DNA from: Misgurnus anguillicaudatus
Taxonomy: Eukaryota > Chordata > Actinopteri > Cypriniformes > Cobitidae
DNA: 64,000 nt
Direction: 5' to 3'
Assembly: GCF_027580225.2 (NCBI RefSeq)
Contig: NC_073341.2
Coordinates: 16,738,501 to 16,802,500, forward strand
Part shown: in pieces, positions 46,629 to 60,578 of the stretch
Numbering within the stretch: the stretch's first letter is position 1
Layout: every line of letters starts with the position of its first letter
Made by a program: the position numbers and the translations under genes
The notes under the pieces: model-generated
What the model saw: the letters and a program-made list of their open reading frames with translations, nothing else
Told to the model about the DNA's origin: nothing
Databases searched by the model: none

Positions 46629-47394
46629 ACCGAAGGTGCTGAGACACCTATTGTTATTATTGTCAGTATTATTATTAGGGGTCAAGCACCGAAGGTGCTG
46701 TGACACCTATTGGAATTGTTAGTATTATTATTAGGGGTCAAGCACCGAAGGTGCTGAGACACCTATTGTAATTGTTAGGGGTCAAGCACCGAAGGTGCTG
46801 AGACACCTATTGCAATTGTTAGTATTATTAGGGGCCAAGCACCTATGGTGCTGTGGCACCTATTGTTATTAGGGGTCAAGCACCGAAGGTGCTGAGACAC
46901 CTATTGTAATTAGTATTATTGTTATTATTATTATTATTATTAGGGGTCAAGCACCGAAGGTGCTGAGACACCTATTGCAATTGTTAGTATTATTAGGGGC
47001 CAAGCACCTATGGTGCTGTGGCACCTATTGTTAGGGGCCAAGCACCTATGGTGCTGTGGCACCTATTGTTTCTGTTAGTATTATTAGGGGCCAAGCACCT
47101 ATGGTGCTGTGGCACCTATTGTTTCTGTTAGTATTATTAGGGGTCAAGCACCGAAGGTGCTGAGACACCTATTGGAATTGTTAGGGGTCAAGCACCGAAG
47201 GTGCTGGGACACCTATTGGAATTGTTAGTATTATTATTAGGGGTCAAGCACCGAAGGTGCTGAGACACCTATTGTAATTGTTAGTATTATTATTAGGGGT
47301 CAAGCACCGAAGGTGCTGAGACACCTATTGTAATTGTTAGTATTATTATTAGGGGTCAAGCACCGAAGGTGCTGAGACACCTATTGTAATTGTT

Positions 47395-47396
<2 letters not shown>
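46629..47396 (+). repeat. Tandem array of about 15 hairpin heads without bodies
   Basis: Heads of the form GGGGTCAAGCACCGAAGGTG or GGGGCCAAGCACCTATGGTG recur every 40-75 bp (46675, 46733, 46776, 46830, 46870 and onward to 47351). They are separated by TATTG(T/G)AATTGTTAGTATT and (ATT)n of variable length. The two subfamilies are interleaved. The last head leads into an (ATT)n run and the U3 body. Confidence 0.9.
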
Positions 47397-47434
<38 letters not shown>

Positions 47435-49283
47435 TGCCGTTTCTTAGCCATAGGCGTCTATGGCAGCCCTATGAACCGTACATAGGAAAATGATGAAATT
47501 TGGCACAGTTGTAGTGGTGATCATAAATAGTCATGTGACCAAAAATGGGGTGTCTAGCAGTAACTCTATAGCGCCACCAGCAGTGCAAAATATCAATGTT
47601 CAAACTGTTATAAATAGTGAACCATTTGATCTATGAAAATTCTAATTAGTACACGCGATTGCTCTCATCCCGCTTATTGAATTTGATACTTTACAGTAAG
47701 ACTCCACCCATTACAGTAGCGGCCATTTTGAAATGTACAGTATTTTGCTTTTTCGCTACTCCTCCTTCAAATGTGGTTCAATTCTTATGAGATTTGGCAC
47801 AGGTGATCTTTGGAGTGAGCCGCATAGAAATGACTGAACAGAATTTTGATATTTATCTTTGTTCAAAAGTAATAAATGCGCAAACTTAACAAGGTTGACG
47901 CAAAAATGGTTCTGAAGCTGTAGCTCGGTCATTCTTTGATCAATTGAAATGAAATTTGGTACACTTCATGTGGACCATGAACTTGGGGTCCATGCCAAAT
48001 TTGGTGACAGCGCCACCTATGGGTAATGAGATAGGAAAATAGGCTATTTTTGCCCATAACTTCTGAACTGTTTGTCAGAAAATTATGATCTAGATGTCTA
48101 TGGATTGCTTACCTCATGCCGCATCTGTCGATATGTATTATGCCGGGTTTGACCAAACCGCCTGTCCGCCATTTTGAAATTTCACATAAATTGTTATATT
48201 TTTTGAACTATTCGAGATATCCGCGCAAAAATTGGTAAGAAACTTTGACATGATGTCCTGAAGTTACCTGGGAAGTCAGAGTACAGCGCCACCTATGGGT
48301 TATAAACTATAACAATTCTTATTGATATTATACTGTTATCTCTTCTGCTGCCCAATGAACTGTGTCAACTGAGTGGCACATCTAGTTAATCATATGCATT
48401 GAGATTCTGAGTTCCTGGGTTCAAATCCCACCTGAGTCATGACGTTTTGTTCTTCCTCATCAATTCTTCTCAACCTGTCTGTAGTTCACATGTGTTCTAT
48501 TTTTCCATGTTTGCTGTTGTTGCTCTGCATTATGGTGGTTCTTGCTGTGCTTTGTGAGCTTGCGGTGCTTTGTGAGCTTGCTGTGCTTTGTGTGCTTGCT
48601 GTGCTTTGTGAGCTTGCTATGCTTTGTGTGCTTTGTGTGCTTGCTGTGCTTTGTATGCTTGCTGTGCTTTGTGAGCTTGCTGTGCTTTGTGTAATTGCTG
48701 TGCTTTGTGTGCTTGCTGTGCTTTGTGTGCTTGCTGTGCTTTGTGTGCTTGCTGTGCTTTGTGAGCTTGCTGTGCTTTGTGTGCCTGCTGTGATTTGTGT
48801 AATTGCTGTGATTTGTGTTTTTTCTGTGCTTTGTGTGCTTGCTGTGCTTTGTGTGCTTGCTGTGCTCTGTGTGCTTGCTGTGCTTTGTGAGCTTGCTGTG
48901 CTTTGTGTGCTTACTGTGCTTTGTGAGCTTGCTGTGCTTTGTGTGCTTGCTGTGCTTTGTGTGCTTGCTGTGCTTTGTGTGCTTGCTGTGCTTTGTGAGC
49001 TTGCTGTGCTTTGTGTGCCTGCTGTGATTTGTGTAATTGCTGTGCTTTGTGTGCTTGCTGTGCATTGTGAGCTTGCTGTGCTTTGTGTACTTGCTGTGCT
49101 TTGTGTGCTTGCTGTGCTTTGTGAGCTTGCTGTGATTTGTGTGCTTGCTGTGCTTTGTGTGCTTTCTGTGCTTTGTGTGCTTGCTGTGCATTGTGAGCTT
49201 GCTATGCTTTGTGTGCTTGCTGTGTTTTGTGTGCATTGCGCCGAAGGTGCTTGACCCCGTGTTGCTGCTTGCAGCTATATTTA
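47397..49283 (+). repeat. Array unit U3
   Basis: The body starts at about 47445 (CCATAGGCGTCTATGGC) and runs about 900 bp, with the three AGCGCCACC motifs at about 47570, 48008 and 48284. A tRNA-like module (B-box GGTTCAAATCCC near 48418), the 18-bp minisatellite at 48541-49234 and the terminus GAAGGTGCTTGACCCC with GCTGCTTGCAGC follow. Confidence 0.82.
48541..49234 (+). repeat. 18-bp minisatellite in U3
   Basis: About 38 copies of the same CTTGCTGTGCTTTGTG(T/A)G unit as in U1, with a different order of variants, so the arrays have rearranged independently. Confidence 0.95.
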
Positions 49284-51660
49284 GGGGCCAAGCACCTATG
49301 GTGCTGTGGCACCTATTGTTTCTGTTAGTATTATTAGGGGTCAAGCACCGAAGGTGCTGAGACACCTATTGGAATTGTTAGTATTATTATTATTATTTTT
49401 CCCCAATGGGAGTCTATGGCAGCCCTATGAACCGTACGTAGGAAAATGCTGAAATTTGGCACAGTTGTAGAGGTGGTCATAAATAGTCATGTGACCAAAA
49501 ATGGGGTCTTTAGCATTAACTCTATAGCGCCACCAGTAGTCCAAAAATTCAATGTTCAAACTGTTATAATTGGTGAACCATTTGATCTATGAAAATTCTA
49601 CTTAGTACACGTGATTGCTCTCCTCATGCTTGTTGTTTTTAAAACCTTACAGTAAAACTCCACCCATTACAGTAGTGGCCATTTTGAAATGTACAGTAAT
49701 CCGTTTATTCCCTACTCCTCCTTCAAATTTGGTTCAATTGTTATGAAATTTGGCACAGGTGAACTTTGGAGTGAGCCGCACTGAAATGATCAAACAGAAT
49801 TTTGATATTTATCTTTGTTCAAAAGTAATAAATGCGCAAACTTAACGAGGTTGACGCAAAAATGGTTCTGAAGCTGTAGCTCGGCCATTCTTTGATCAAT
49901 TGAAATGAAATTTGTTACACTTCATGTGGACCATGAACTTGGGGTTCATGCCAAATTTGGTGACAGCGCCACCTATGGGTCATGAGATATGAAAATAGGC
50001 TATTTTTGCCCATAACTTCTGAACTGTTTGTCAGAAAATTATGATCTTGATGTCTATGGATTGCTTACCTCATGCCGCATCTGTCGATGTGTATTATGCC
50101 GGGTTTGAACGAACCGCCTGTCCGCCATTTTGAAATTTCAGATAATTTGTTATATTTTTTTAACTATTGGACATATCTGCGCAAAAATTAGTAAGGAGCT
50201 TCGACATGATGTCCTGAAGGTACCTGGGAACTCAGAGTACAGCGCCACCTAGGGGTTATAAACTATAACAGTTCTTATGGAACTGCTTATAACTTCTGAA
50301 TACTTTGTCTGATATGAATTTCTTTGTGAAATTGTATTAACTGGTTTATGCCGATTGCAACGATACCTCGTTTGTCATTTTCCAACATTCTGTTCATGTG
50401 TTATTGTAAAGCATATGGTAGATGATTTTTTCGCTACTATTTTTACAAATTTTGTTTATTTTATGCCAAGTACTGCTCGTATAATGTTTGGAGCAATCCG
50501 CACAGAAATGACTGAACAGATTTTTGATATTCTGTTCTCTTTCTTAGAAATACCACTCCAAAGTTGACCGTGCCTGTAACATTGTCTATTTGTCATAGTA
50601 AATTAATGTGACTGTATATTACATTGTATAGCATTACTATACAGAATGATCTTCTTGTCTTCAATCTCACTTGAGCTTTTTGATTCTCATATACATTGTA
50701 TTTCTGTTAGTTCTGCTCTGCACTGTCAGTTCTGCATCTGTGATGATTGGCATATGTCAATCCTTGCAGCACCTAAGCTGTTTTTTGCTTCCACTTGAGC
50801 TGTGTTAACTGAGTTGCGCATCTGGTTAACCACTTGCCATGAGATTCTGAGGTCATGGGTTCGAATCCCATGTGCAGTGATTTTTTGTCTTAACTTTTTT
50901 CTCACTTAAGTTTTGTGATTTTCATACTATACATTGTATTTCAGTTATTTGTGCTCTCTGTTGTCATTTCTGCACTTTTGGTAATTGCTGGATATCAATG
51001 TTTATAGCTGTAAAGCTGTATTCTATAGCTTGGACACACCAACTCAGTGGGATAATCGTTTGCTCAGTGGCGCATGCGTTAACTGCTGTGTTTTGGGAAC
51101 ATGAGTTCATGGGTTCGAATCCCATGTGCAGTGATTTTTTGTCTTAACTTTTTTCTCACTTAAGTTTTGTGATTTTCATACTATACATTGTATTTCAGTT
51201 ATTTGTGCTCTCTGTTGATATTTCTTTACGTTTGGTAATTGCTGGATATCAATGTTTACAGCTCTAAATCTCTATTCTATAGCTTGGACACACCAACTCA
51301 GTAGTTTAATTGTTTACTCAGTGGCGCATGCGGTAAGTGCTGTGCTTTGGGAACCTGAGGTCATGGGTTCGAATCCCAGCTCTTACTTTCACTTATTGAG
51401 ATTTCCTTTTGCGTTTCCTTTAACACGTTCTTCTCGACCTGTCTGGTTTTCCACACGTGTTATATTTTTGCCATCTTTACTGTTGTTGCTCCGCACTGCA
51501 GTGATCCTGCTCTGCATTTGCTTTGCTTCGGGTTCGGGCTCTGTATTGCGCGCTTTCTGCGCTTTCCACATTTGCTGCGTCGTGTGGTTTTTGCTGTGCT
51601 TTGGGTGCTCATTGCGCTGAAGGTGCTTGACCCCGCAATTGCTGCTTGCAGCTATATTTA
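49284..51660 (+). repeat. Array unit U4 with three tRNA-like modules
   Basis: Two heads (49284, GCC type; 49337, GTC type) precede the body at about 49405. The second body module is at 50340-50560. Three tRNA-like modules follow, with T-arms TGGGTTCGAATCCCA at 50856-50870, 51110-51124 and 51364-51378, exactly 254 bp apart. The 3' part (GCTCTTACTTTCACTTATTG...GCTTCGGGTTCGGGC) ends with GAAGGTGCTTGACCCC and the stem-loop. Confidence 0.82.
50805..51385 (+). other. Three tRNA-like (polymerase III promoter-like) modules in U4
   Basis: Each module has an A-box-like stretch (AGTGGCGCATGCGG(T/-)TA or AGTTGCGCATCTGGTTA) about 45-55 bp before a perfect B-box and T-arm, TGGGTTCGAATCCCA (4-bp stem, 7-base loop). 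No matching acceptor stem could be found, so these are not functional tRNA genes. They resemble the promoter part of tRNA-derived SINEs. Similar modules occur in the other units (for example 52660, 58370, 61650, 63499-63513 and 63764-63778). Confidence 0.6.
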
Positions 51661-52984
51661 TTATTATTCTTCTTAATCTTCCCCAATGGGAGTCTATGGC
51701 AGCCCTATGAACCGTATATAGGAAAATGATGAAATTTGGCACAGTTGTAGTGGTGGTCATAAATAGTCATTTGGCCAAAAATGGGGTCTCTAACAGTAAC
51801 TCTATAGCGCCACCATCATCTCAAAAATTCAATGTTAAAATGGTTATAACTCGTGATCCATTTGCTCTATGAAAATTCTACTTAGTACACGTGATTGCTC
51901 TCCTCAGGCTTATTGTTTTTAATACCTTACAGTAAGACTCCACCCATTACAGTATCGGCCATTTTGAAATGTACAGTATTTCGTTTTTTCGCTACTCCTC
52001 CTTCAAATTTGGTTCAATTCTTATGAGATTTGGCACATGTGATATTTGGAGTGAGCCGCATATAAATGACTGAACAGAATTTTGATATTTTTCTTTATTC
52101 AAAAGTAATTAATGCGCGAACTTAACGAGATTGACACAAAATTGGTTCTGAGGCTGTATCTCGGTCATTCTTTGATCAATCGAGATGAAATTTGGTACGC
52201 TTCATGTCGACCATGAAATGGGGGTCCATGCCAAATTTGGTGACAGCGCCACCTATGGGTCATGAGATAGGAAAAAAGGCTATTTTTGCGCATAACTTCT
52301 GAATCGTTTGTCAGAAAATTATGATCTTGGTGTCTACGGATTCCTTGGCTCATGCCGCATGTGCCGATATGTATTATGCCGGGATTGACCGAACCGCCTG
52401 TCCGCCATTTTGAAATCTGTGATAAATTGCTATAACTTTTGAAGTATCGGATATATCGGCGCAAAAATCGGTAGGGAGCTTCGGCGTGACGTCCTGAGGA
52501 AATCAGAGAACAGCGCCACCTAGGGGTATAAACTATAACAGTTCTTATAGAACTGCTTATAACTTCTGAATTCTTTGTATGGCATGTAAGCTCTTTTCTG
52601 CTGCCCCTTGAGCTGTGTCTACTGAGTGGCGCATCTGTTAAGTCGTTTGCATAGAGATCCTGAGTTCATGGGTTCGAATCCCACCTGAGCCAGGTGTTAA
52701 TTTCTTCTATTATAGTTTTGTTCTTTCCCACCTATTTGTCTCGACCTGTCTGTAGTTCCCATATGTTCTAGTTTTGCCAGGTTTTCTGTTGCTGCTCTGC
52801 ACTGTGGTGGTTCTGCTCTGTCATTGCTACGCTTTGGGTTCTTTGCGGCGCCTTGTGTTCTTGATGCACCTTGGGTGCTCAATGCGCCCTGGGTGATTGA
52901 TACGTTGTATCTTTCTTGCTGTGCTTTTGGTGCTCATTGCGCTGATGGTGCTTGGCCCCGTATCGCTGCTTGCAGCTATTTATT
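51661..52984 (+). repeat. Array unit U5 (no head)
   Basis: It follows U4 with only a short ATT/CTT tract and no head. The body begins at about 51682. The unit is short (1.3 kb), with one tRNA-like module (GGTTCGAATCCC near 52670), a short CTTTGGGTTCTTTGCGGCGC tail instead of the minisatellite, and the terminus GATGGTGCTTGGCCCC plus GCTGCTTGCAGC. Confidence 0.8.
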
Positions 52985-55049
52985 AGGGGCCAAGCACCTA
53001 TGGTGCTGTGGCACCTATTGTTTCTGTTAGTATTATTATTCTTCTTAATCTTAATCTTAATCTTCCCCAATGGGAGTCTATGGCAGCCCTATGAACCGTA
53101 TGTAGGAAAATGATGAAATTTGGCACAGTGTTAGTGGTGGTCATAAATAGTCATGTGGCCAAATATGGGGTCTCTAGCAGTAACTCTATAGCGCCACCAT
53201 CATCTCAAAAATTCAATGTTCAAATGGTTATAACTCGTGATCCATTAGATCTATGAGAATTCTACTTAGTACACGTGATTGCTCTCATTACGCTTATTGA
53301 ATTTGATACTTTACAGTATAACTCCACCCATTACAGTAGCGGCCATTTTGAAATGTACAGTATTTCGTTTTTTCGCTACTCCTCCTTCAAATTTGGTTCA
53401 ATTCTTATGAGATTTGGCACAGGTGATCTTTGGAGTGAGCCGCATAGAAATGACTGAACAGAATTTTGATATTTTTCTTTATTCAAAAGTAATTAATGCG
53501 TGAACTTAACGAGATTGACGCAAAATTGGTTCTGAAGCTGTAGCTCGGTCATTCTTTGATCAATTGAAATGAAATTTGGTATACTTCATGTGGACCATGC
53601 ACTTGGGGTTCATGCCAAATTTGGTGACAGCGCCACCTATGGGTCATGAGATATGAAAATAGGCTATTTTTGCCCATAACTTCTGAACTGTTTGTCAGAA
53701 AATTATGATCTTGATGTCTTTGGATTGCTTACCTCATGCCGCATCTGTCGATGTGTATTATGCCGGGTTTGACCGAATCGCCTGTCCGCCATTTTGAAAT
53801 TTCACATAATTTGTTATATTTTTTGAACTATTGGACATATCCGCGCAAAAATTAGTAAGGAGCTTCGACATGATGTCTTGAAGGTACCTGGGAAGTCAGA
53901 GTACAGCGCCACCTAGGGGTTATAAACTATAACAGTTCTTATGGAACTGCTTATAACTTCTGAATACTTTGTCTGATATTAATAACCAGTGAAATTGTAT
54001 TCACTGGTTTATGCTGATTGCAACGATACCTCGTTTGTCATTTTCCAACATTCTGTTCATGTGTTATTGTAAAGCATATGGTAGATGATTTTTTCGCTAC
54101 TCCTTTTACAAATTTTGTTTATTTGATGCCAGGTATTGCTCATATAATGTTTGGAGCAATCCGCACAGAAATGACTGAACAGATTTTTGATATTCTGTTC
54201 TCTTTCTTAGAAATACCACTCCAAAGTTGACCGTGCCTGTGACGTTGTCTATTTGTCATAGTAAATTAATGTGACTGTATATTACATTGTATAGAATTAC
54301 TATGCAGAATGATCTTCTTGTCTTCAATCTCACTTGAGCTTTTTGATTCTCATATATACATTGTATTTCTGTTAGTTCTGCTCTGCACTGTCAGTTCTGC
54401 ATCTGTGTTGATTGGCATATGTCAATCCTTGCAGCAACTAAGCTGTTTTTTTGCTGCCCTTTGAGCTGTGTTAACTGAGTTGCGCATCTGGTTAATCACA
54501 TGCCATGAGATTCTGAGGTCATGGGTTTGAATCCCATGTGCAGTGATATTTTGTTTTGTTATTCTCATACTATACATTGTATTTCAGTTATTTGTGCTCT
54601 CTGTTGTCATTTCTACACTTTTGGTAATTGCTGGATATCAATGTTTATAGCTGTAAAGCTGTATTCTATAGCTTGGACACACCAACTCAGTGGTTTAATC
54701 GTTTACTCAGTGGCGCATGCGGTTACTGCCGTGCTTTGGGAACCTGAGGTCATGGGTTCAAATCCCGACTCTTACTTTCACTTATTGAGATTTCCTTTTG
54801 TGTTCCCTTTAACACGTTCTTCTCGACCTGTCTGGTTTTCCACACGTGTTATATTTTTGCCATCTTTTCTGTTGTTGCTCCGCACTGCAGTGGTTCTGCT
54901 CTGCATTTGCTTTGCTTCGGGTTCGGGCTCTGTATTGCGCGCTTTCTGCGCTTTGCGCATTTGCTGCGTCGTGTGGTTTTTGCTGTGCTTTGGGTCCTCA
55001 TTGCGCTGAAGGTGCTTGACCCCGCAATTGCTGCTTGCAGCTATATTTA
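52985..55049 (+). repeat. Array unit U6
   Basis: One GCC-type head at 52985, body from about 53065, second body module at 53990-54210, and tRNA-like modules near 54525 and 54755. The 3' part is as in U4 and ends GAAGGTGCTTGACCCC plus stem-loop. This is the one testable unit whose head type does not match its 3' end type. Confidence 0.8.
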
Positions 55050-56783
55050 TTATTATTTTTCTTCTTCTTCTTAATCTTCTTCCCCAATGGGAGTCTATGG
55101 CAGCCCTATGAACCGTATATAGGAAAATGATGAAATTTGGCACAGTTGTAGTGGTGGTCATAAGTAGTCATTTGGCCAAAAATGGGGTCTCTAGCAGTAA
55201 CTCTATAGCGCCACCATCATCTCAAAAATTCAATGTTCAAATGGTTATAACTGGTGATCCATTAGATCTATGAGAATTCTACTTAGTACACGTGATTGCT
55301 CTCATCCCGCTTATTGAATTTGATACTTTACAGTAAGACTCCTCCCATTACAGTATCGGCCATTTTGAAATGTACAGTATTTCGTTTTTTCGCTACTCCT
55401 CCTTCAAATTTGGTTCAATTCTTATGAGATTTGGCACATGTGATCTTTGGAGTGAGCCGCATAGAAATGACCGAACAGAATTTTGATATTTGTCTTTATT
55501 CAAGAGTAATAAATGCGTAAACTTAACGAGATTGACGCAAAATTGGTTCTGAAGCTGTTTCTCAGTCATTCTTTGATAAATCGAAATGAAATTTGGTACA
55601 CTTCATGTCGACCATGAACTGGGGGTCCATGCCAATTTTGGTGACAGCGCCACCTATGGGTCATGAGATATGAAAAAAGGCTATTTTTGTGCATAACTTC
55701 TGAATCGTTTGTCAGAAAATTGTGATCTTGGTATCTACGGATTCCTTGTCTCATGCCGCATCTGTCGATATGTATTATGCCGGCTTTGACCGAACCGCCT
55801 GTCCGCCATTTTGAAATTTGTGATAAATTGCTATAACTTTTGAAGTATCGGATATATCGGCGCAAAAATCGGTAGGGAGCTTCGGCATGATGTCCTGAGG
55901 GTACCTGGGAAATCAGAGTACAGCGCCACCTAGGGGTTGTAAACTATAACAGTTCTTATCGAACTGCTTATAACTTCTGAATACTTTATCTGATATACAT
56001 TTTCTTTGTGAAATTGGATTCACTGGTGTATGCCGATCGCAATGATACCTCGTTTGTCATTTTCCAACATTCTGTTCATGTGTTATTGTAAGGCATATGG
56101 TAGATGATTTTTTCGCTACTCCTTTTAGAAATTTTGTTTATTTTATGCCAGGTTCTGCTCGTATAATGTTTGGAGCAATCCGCACAGAAATGACCGAACA
56201 GATTTTTGATATTTGGTTCTCTTTCTTAGATATACCGCTCCAAAATTGACCGTGCCTGTGACGTTGTCTATTCGGCCTAGTGAATTACTGTATATTACAT
56301 TTTATAGCATTACTGTACAGAATGTTCTTCTTGTTTTCAATCTCATTTGAGCTTTTTGATTCTCATATACATATGTCAATGCTTGCATCTCTGTCAGCTC
56401 TGTCTGCTGTCCCATGAATTGTGTCAACTGAGTGGCATATCTGGTTAGTCACATGCAATGAGATTCTGAGTTCTTGGGTTCGAAACCCGCCTGAGGCAAG
56501 TATTAATTTGTTATATTAAAGTTTTGTTCTTTCTCACCTATTCTTCTCAACCTGTCTGTATTTCACATATGTTCTATTTTCATCATGTTTTCTATTGCTG
56601 CTCTGCACTGCAGTGGTTCTGATCTGTGATTGCTACGTTTTGGGTACTTGCTGGGCCTTGTGTTTTTGATTGGGTGCTCAATGCGCATTGGGTGATTGAT
56701 ACCTTCTATGTTGCTTGCTGTGCTTTGGGTGCTCATTTCGCTAAAGCTGCTTGGCCCCAAATCGCTGCTTGCAGCTATATTTA
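55050..56783 (+). repeat. Array unit U7 (no head)
   Basis: It starts in an (ATT)/(CTT) tract, with the body from about 55081, a second body module at 56000-56220, a tRNA-like module with a changed B-box (GGTTCGAAACCC near 56480) and a degraded terminus (AAAGCTGCTTGGCCCC) followed by GCTGCTTGCAGC. Confidence 0.8.
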
Positions 56784-59246
56784 GGGGCCAAGCACCTATG
56801 GTGCTGTGGCACCTATTGTTTCTGTTAGTATTATTAGGGGTCAAGCACCGAAGGTGCTGAGACACCTATTGTAATTGTTAGTATTATTATTATTATTATT
56901 ATTATTCTGCCGTTTCTTAGCCATAGGCGTCTATGGCAGCCCTATGAACCGTACATAGGAAAATGATGAAATTTGGCACAGATGTAGAGGTCGTCATAAA
57001 TAGTCATGTGACCAAAAATGGGGTCTTTAGCAGTAACTCTATAGCGCCACCAGTAGTCCAAAAAATCAATGTTCAAACTGTTATAATTGGTGAACCATTT
57101 GATCTATGAAAATTCTACTTAGTACACATGATTGCTCTCATCGTGCTTATTGAATTTGATACTTTACAGTAAAACTCCACCCATTACAGTAGCGGCCATT
57201 TTGAAATGTACAGTATTTCGTTTTTTCGCTACTCCTCCTTCAAATGCGGTTCAATTCTTATGAGATTTGGCACAGATGATCTTTGGAGTGAGCCGCATAG
57301 AAATGACTGAACAGAATTTTGATATTGATCTTTGTTCAAAAGTAATAAATGCGCAAACTTAACGAGGTTGACGCAAAAATGGTTCTGAAGCTGTAGCTCA
57401 GTCATTCTTTGATCAATTGAAATGAAATTTGGTAGACTTCATGTGGACCATGAACTTGGGGTCCATGCCAAATTTGGTGACAGCGCCACCTATGGGTCAT
57501 GAGATAGAAAAATAGGCTATTATTGCCCATAACTTCTGAACTGTTTGTCAGTAAATTATGATCTTGATGTCTATGGATTGCTTACCTCATGCCGCATCTG
57601 TCGATGTGAATTATGCCGGGTTTGACCAAACCGCCTGTCCCCCATTTTGAAATTTCACATAAATTGTTATATTTTTTGAACTATTGGACATATCCGCGCA
57701 AAAAATGGTAAGGAGCTTCGACATGATGTCCTGAAGGTACCTGGGAAGTCAGAGTACAGCGCCACCTAGGGGTTATAAACTATAACAGTTCTTATTGAAC
57801 TGCTTATAACTTCTGAATACTTTGTCTGATATACATATTCTTTGTGAAATTGGATTCACTGTTTTATGCCGATCGCAACAATACCTCGTTTGTCATTTTC
57901 CAACATTATCTTCATGTGTTATTGTAAGGCATATGGTAAATGATTTTTTCGCTACTCATTTTACAAATTTTGTGTATTTTATGTCAGGTTCTGCTCATAT
58001 AATGTTTGGAGCAATCCGCACAGATGTGACCGAACAGATTTTTGATATTCTGTTCTCTTTCTTAGAAATACCACTCTAAAGTTGACCGTGCCTGTGACGT
58101 TGTCTATTTGTCATAGTAATAAATTAATGTGACTGTATATTACATTGTATAGCATCACTATACAGAATGATCTGCTTGTCTTCAATCTCACTTGAGCTCA
58201 TGTACATTGTATATCTGTTATTTCTGCTTCTGCTGTGTCTTTCCTGCATCTTTGGTGATTGACATATGTTAATCCTTTCAGCTCTCTAATCTCTTGTCTG
58301 CTGCCTCATGAACTGTGTCAACTGAGTGGCGCATCTAGTTAAACCACATGCATTGAGATTCTGAGTTCCTGGGTTCGAATCCCACCTGAGTCATGACGTT
58401 TTGTTCTTCCTCATCAATTCTTCTCAACCTGTCTGTACTTCACATGTGTTCTATTTTTCCATGTTTGCTGTTGTTGCTCTGCATTATGGTGGTTCTTGCT
58501 GTGCTTTGTGAGCTTGCTGTGCTTTGTGAGCTTGCTGTGCTTTGTGAGCTTGCTGTGCTTTGTGAGCTTGCTATGCTTTGTGAGCTTGCTGTGCTTTGTG
58601 TGCTTGCGGTGCTTTGTGAGCTTGCTGTGCTTTGTGTGCCTGCTGTGATTTGTGTAATTGCTGTGCTTTGTGTGCTTGCTGTGCTTTGTGTGCTTGCTGT
58701 GCTTTGTGAGCTTGCTGTGCTTTGTGAGCTTGCTGTGATTTGTGAGCTTGCTGTGATTTGTGTAATTGCTGTGCTTTGTGTGCTTGCTGTGCTTTGTGTG
58801 CTTGCTGTGCTTTGTGTGCTTGCTGTGCTTTGTGAGCTTGCTGTGCTTTGTGAGCTTGCTGTGCTTTGTGAGCTTGCTGTGCTTTGTGTAATTGCTGTGC
58901 TTTGTGTGCTTGCTGTGCTTTGTGTGCTTGCTGTGCTTTGTGAGCTTGCTGTGCTTTGTGTGCTTGCTGTGCTTTGTGTGCTTGCTGTGCTTTGTGTGCT
59001 TGCTGTGCTTTGTGAGCTTGCTGTGCTTTGTGAGCTTGCTGTGCTTTGTGAGCTTGCTGTGCTTTGTGTGCCTGCTGTGATTTGTGTAATTGCTGTGCTT
59101 TGTGTGCTTGCTGTGCTTTGTGTGCTTGCTGTGCTTTGTGAGCTTGCTGTGCTTTGTGTGCTTGCTGTGCATTGTGAGCTTGCTGTGCTTTGTGTGCATT
59201 GCGCCGAAGGTGCTTGACCCCGTGTTGCTGCTTGCAGCTATATTTA
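56784..59246 (+). repeat. Array unit U8
   Basis: Heads at 56784 (GCC) and 56838 (GTC), body from about 56919, second body module at 57830-58070, a tRNA-like module near 58370, the 18-bp minisatellite at 58495-59198 and the terminus GAAGGTGCTTGACCCC plus stem-loop. Confidence 0.82.
58495..59198 (+). repeat. 18-bp minisatellite in U8
   Basis: About 39 copies of CTTGCTGTGCTTTGTG(T/A)G. The TGAG variant is more frequent here than in U1 or U3. Confidence 0.95.
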
Positions 59247-60578
59247 TTATTATTATTATTTTTCTTAATCTTCCCCAATGGGAGTCTATGGCAGCCCTAT
59301 GAACCGTATATAGGAAAATGATGAAATTTGGCACAGTTGTAGTGGTGGTCATAAATAGTCATTTGGCCAAAAATGGGGTCTCTAGCAGTAACTCTATAGC
59401 GCCACCATCATCTCAAAAATTCAATGTTCAAATGGTTATAACTCGTGATCCATTTGCTCTATGAAAATTCTACTTAGTACACGTGATTGCTCTCCTCATG
59501 CTTATTGTTTTTAATACCTTACAGTAAGACTCCACCCATTACAGTATCGGCCATTTTGAAATGTACAGTATTTCGTTTTTTCGCTACTCCTCCTTCAAAT
59601 TTGGTTCAATTCTTATGAGATTTGGCACATGTGATCTTTGGAGTGAGCCGCATAGAAATGACTGAACAGAATTTTGATATTTTTCTTTATTCAAAAGTAA
59701 TTAATGCGCAAACTTAACGAGATTGACGCAAAATTGGTTCTGAGGCTGTATCTCGGTCATTCTTTGATCAATCGAGATGAAATTTGGTACGCTTCATGTC
59801 GACCATGAAATGGGGGTCCATGCCAAATTTGGTGACAGCGCCACCTATGGGTCATGAGATAGGAAAAAAGGCTATTTTTGCGCATAACTTCTGAATCGTT
59901 TGTCAGAAAAATATGATCTTGGTGTCTACGGATTCCTTGGCTCATGCCGCATCTGCCGATGTGTATTATGCCGGGATTGACCGAACCGCCTGTCCGCCAT
60001 TTTGAAATCTGTGATAAATTGCTATAACTTTTGAAGTATCGGATATATCGGCGCAAAAATCGGTAGGGAGCTTCGGCATGACGTCCTGAGGAAATCAGAG
60101 AACAGCGCCACCTAGGGGTATAAACTATAACAGTTCTTATAGAACTGCTTATAACTTCTGAATTCTTTGTATGGCATGTAAGCTCTTTTCTGCTGCTCCT
60201 TGAGCTGTGTCTACCGAGTGGCGCATCTGTTAAGTCGTATGCAAAGAGATCATGAGGTCATGGGTTCGAATCCAACCTGAGCCAGGTGTTAATTTCTTCT
60301 ATTTTAAAGTTTTGTTCTTTCCCACCTATTCTTCTTGACCTGTCTGTAGTTCACATATGTTCTATTTTTGCCATGTTTTCTGTTGCTGCTCTGCACTGCC
60401 GTGGTTCTGCTCTGTCATTGCTACGCTTTGGGTTCTTTGCTGAGCCTTGTGTTCTTGATGCACCTTGGGTGCTCAATGCGCCCTGGGTGATTGATAAGTC
60501 GTATCTTTCTTGCTGTGCTTTGGCAGCTCATTGCGCTGATTGTGCTTGGCCCCGAATCGCTGCTTGCAGCTATATTTA
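59247..60578 (+). repeat. Array unit U9 (no head)
   Basis: It has the same short architecture as U5 and looks very similar to it by eye: body from about 59272, one tRNA-like module near 60265, short tail, and terminus GATTGTGCTTGGCCCC plus stem-loop. Confidence 0.8.
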
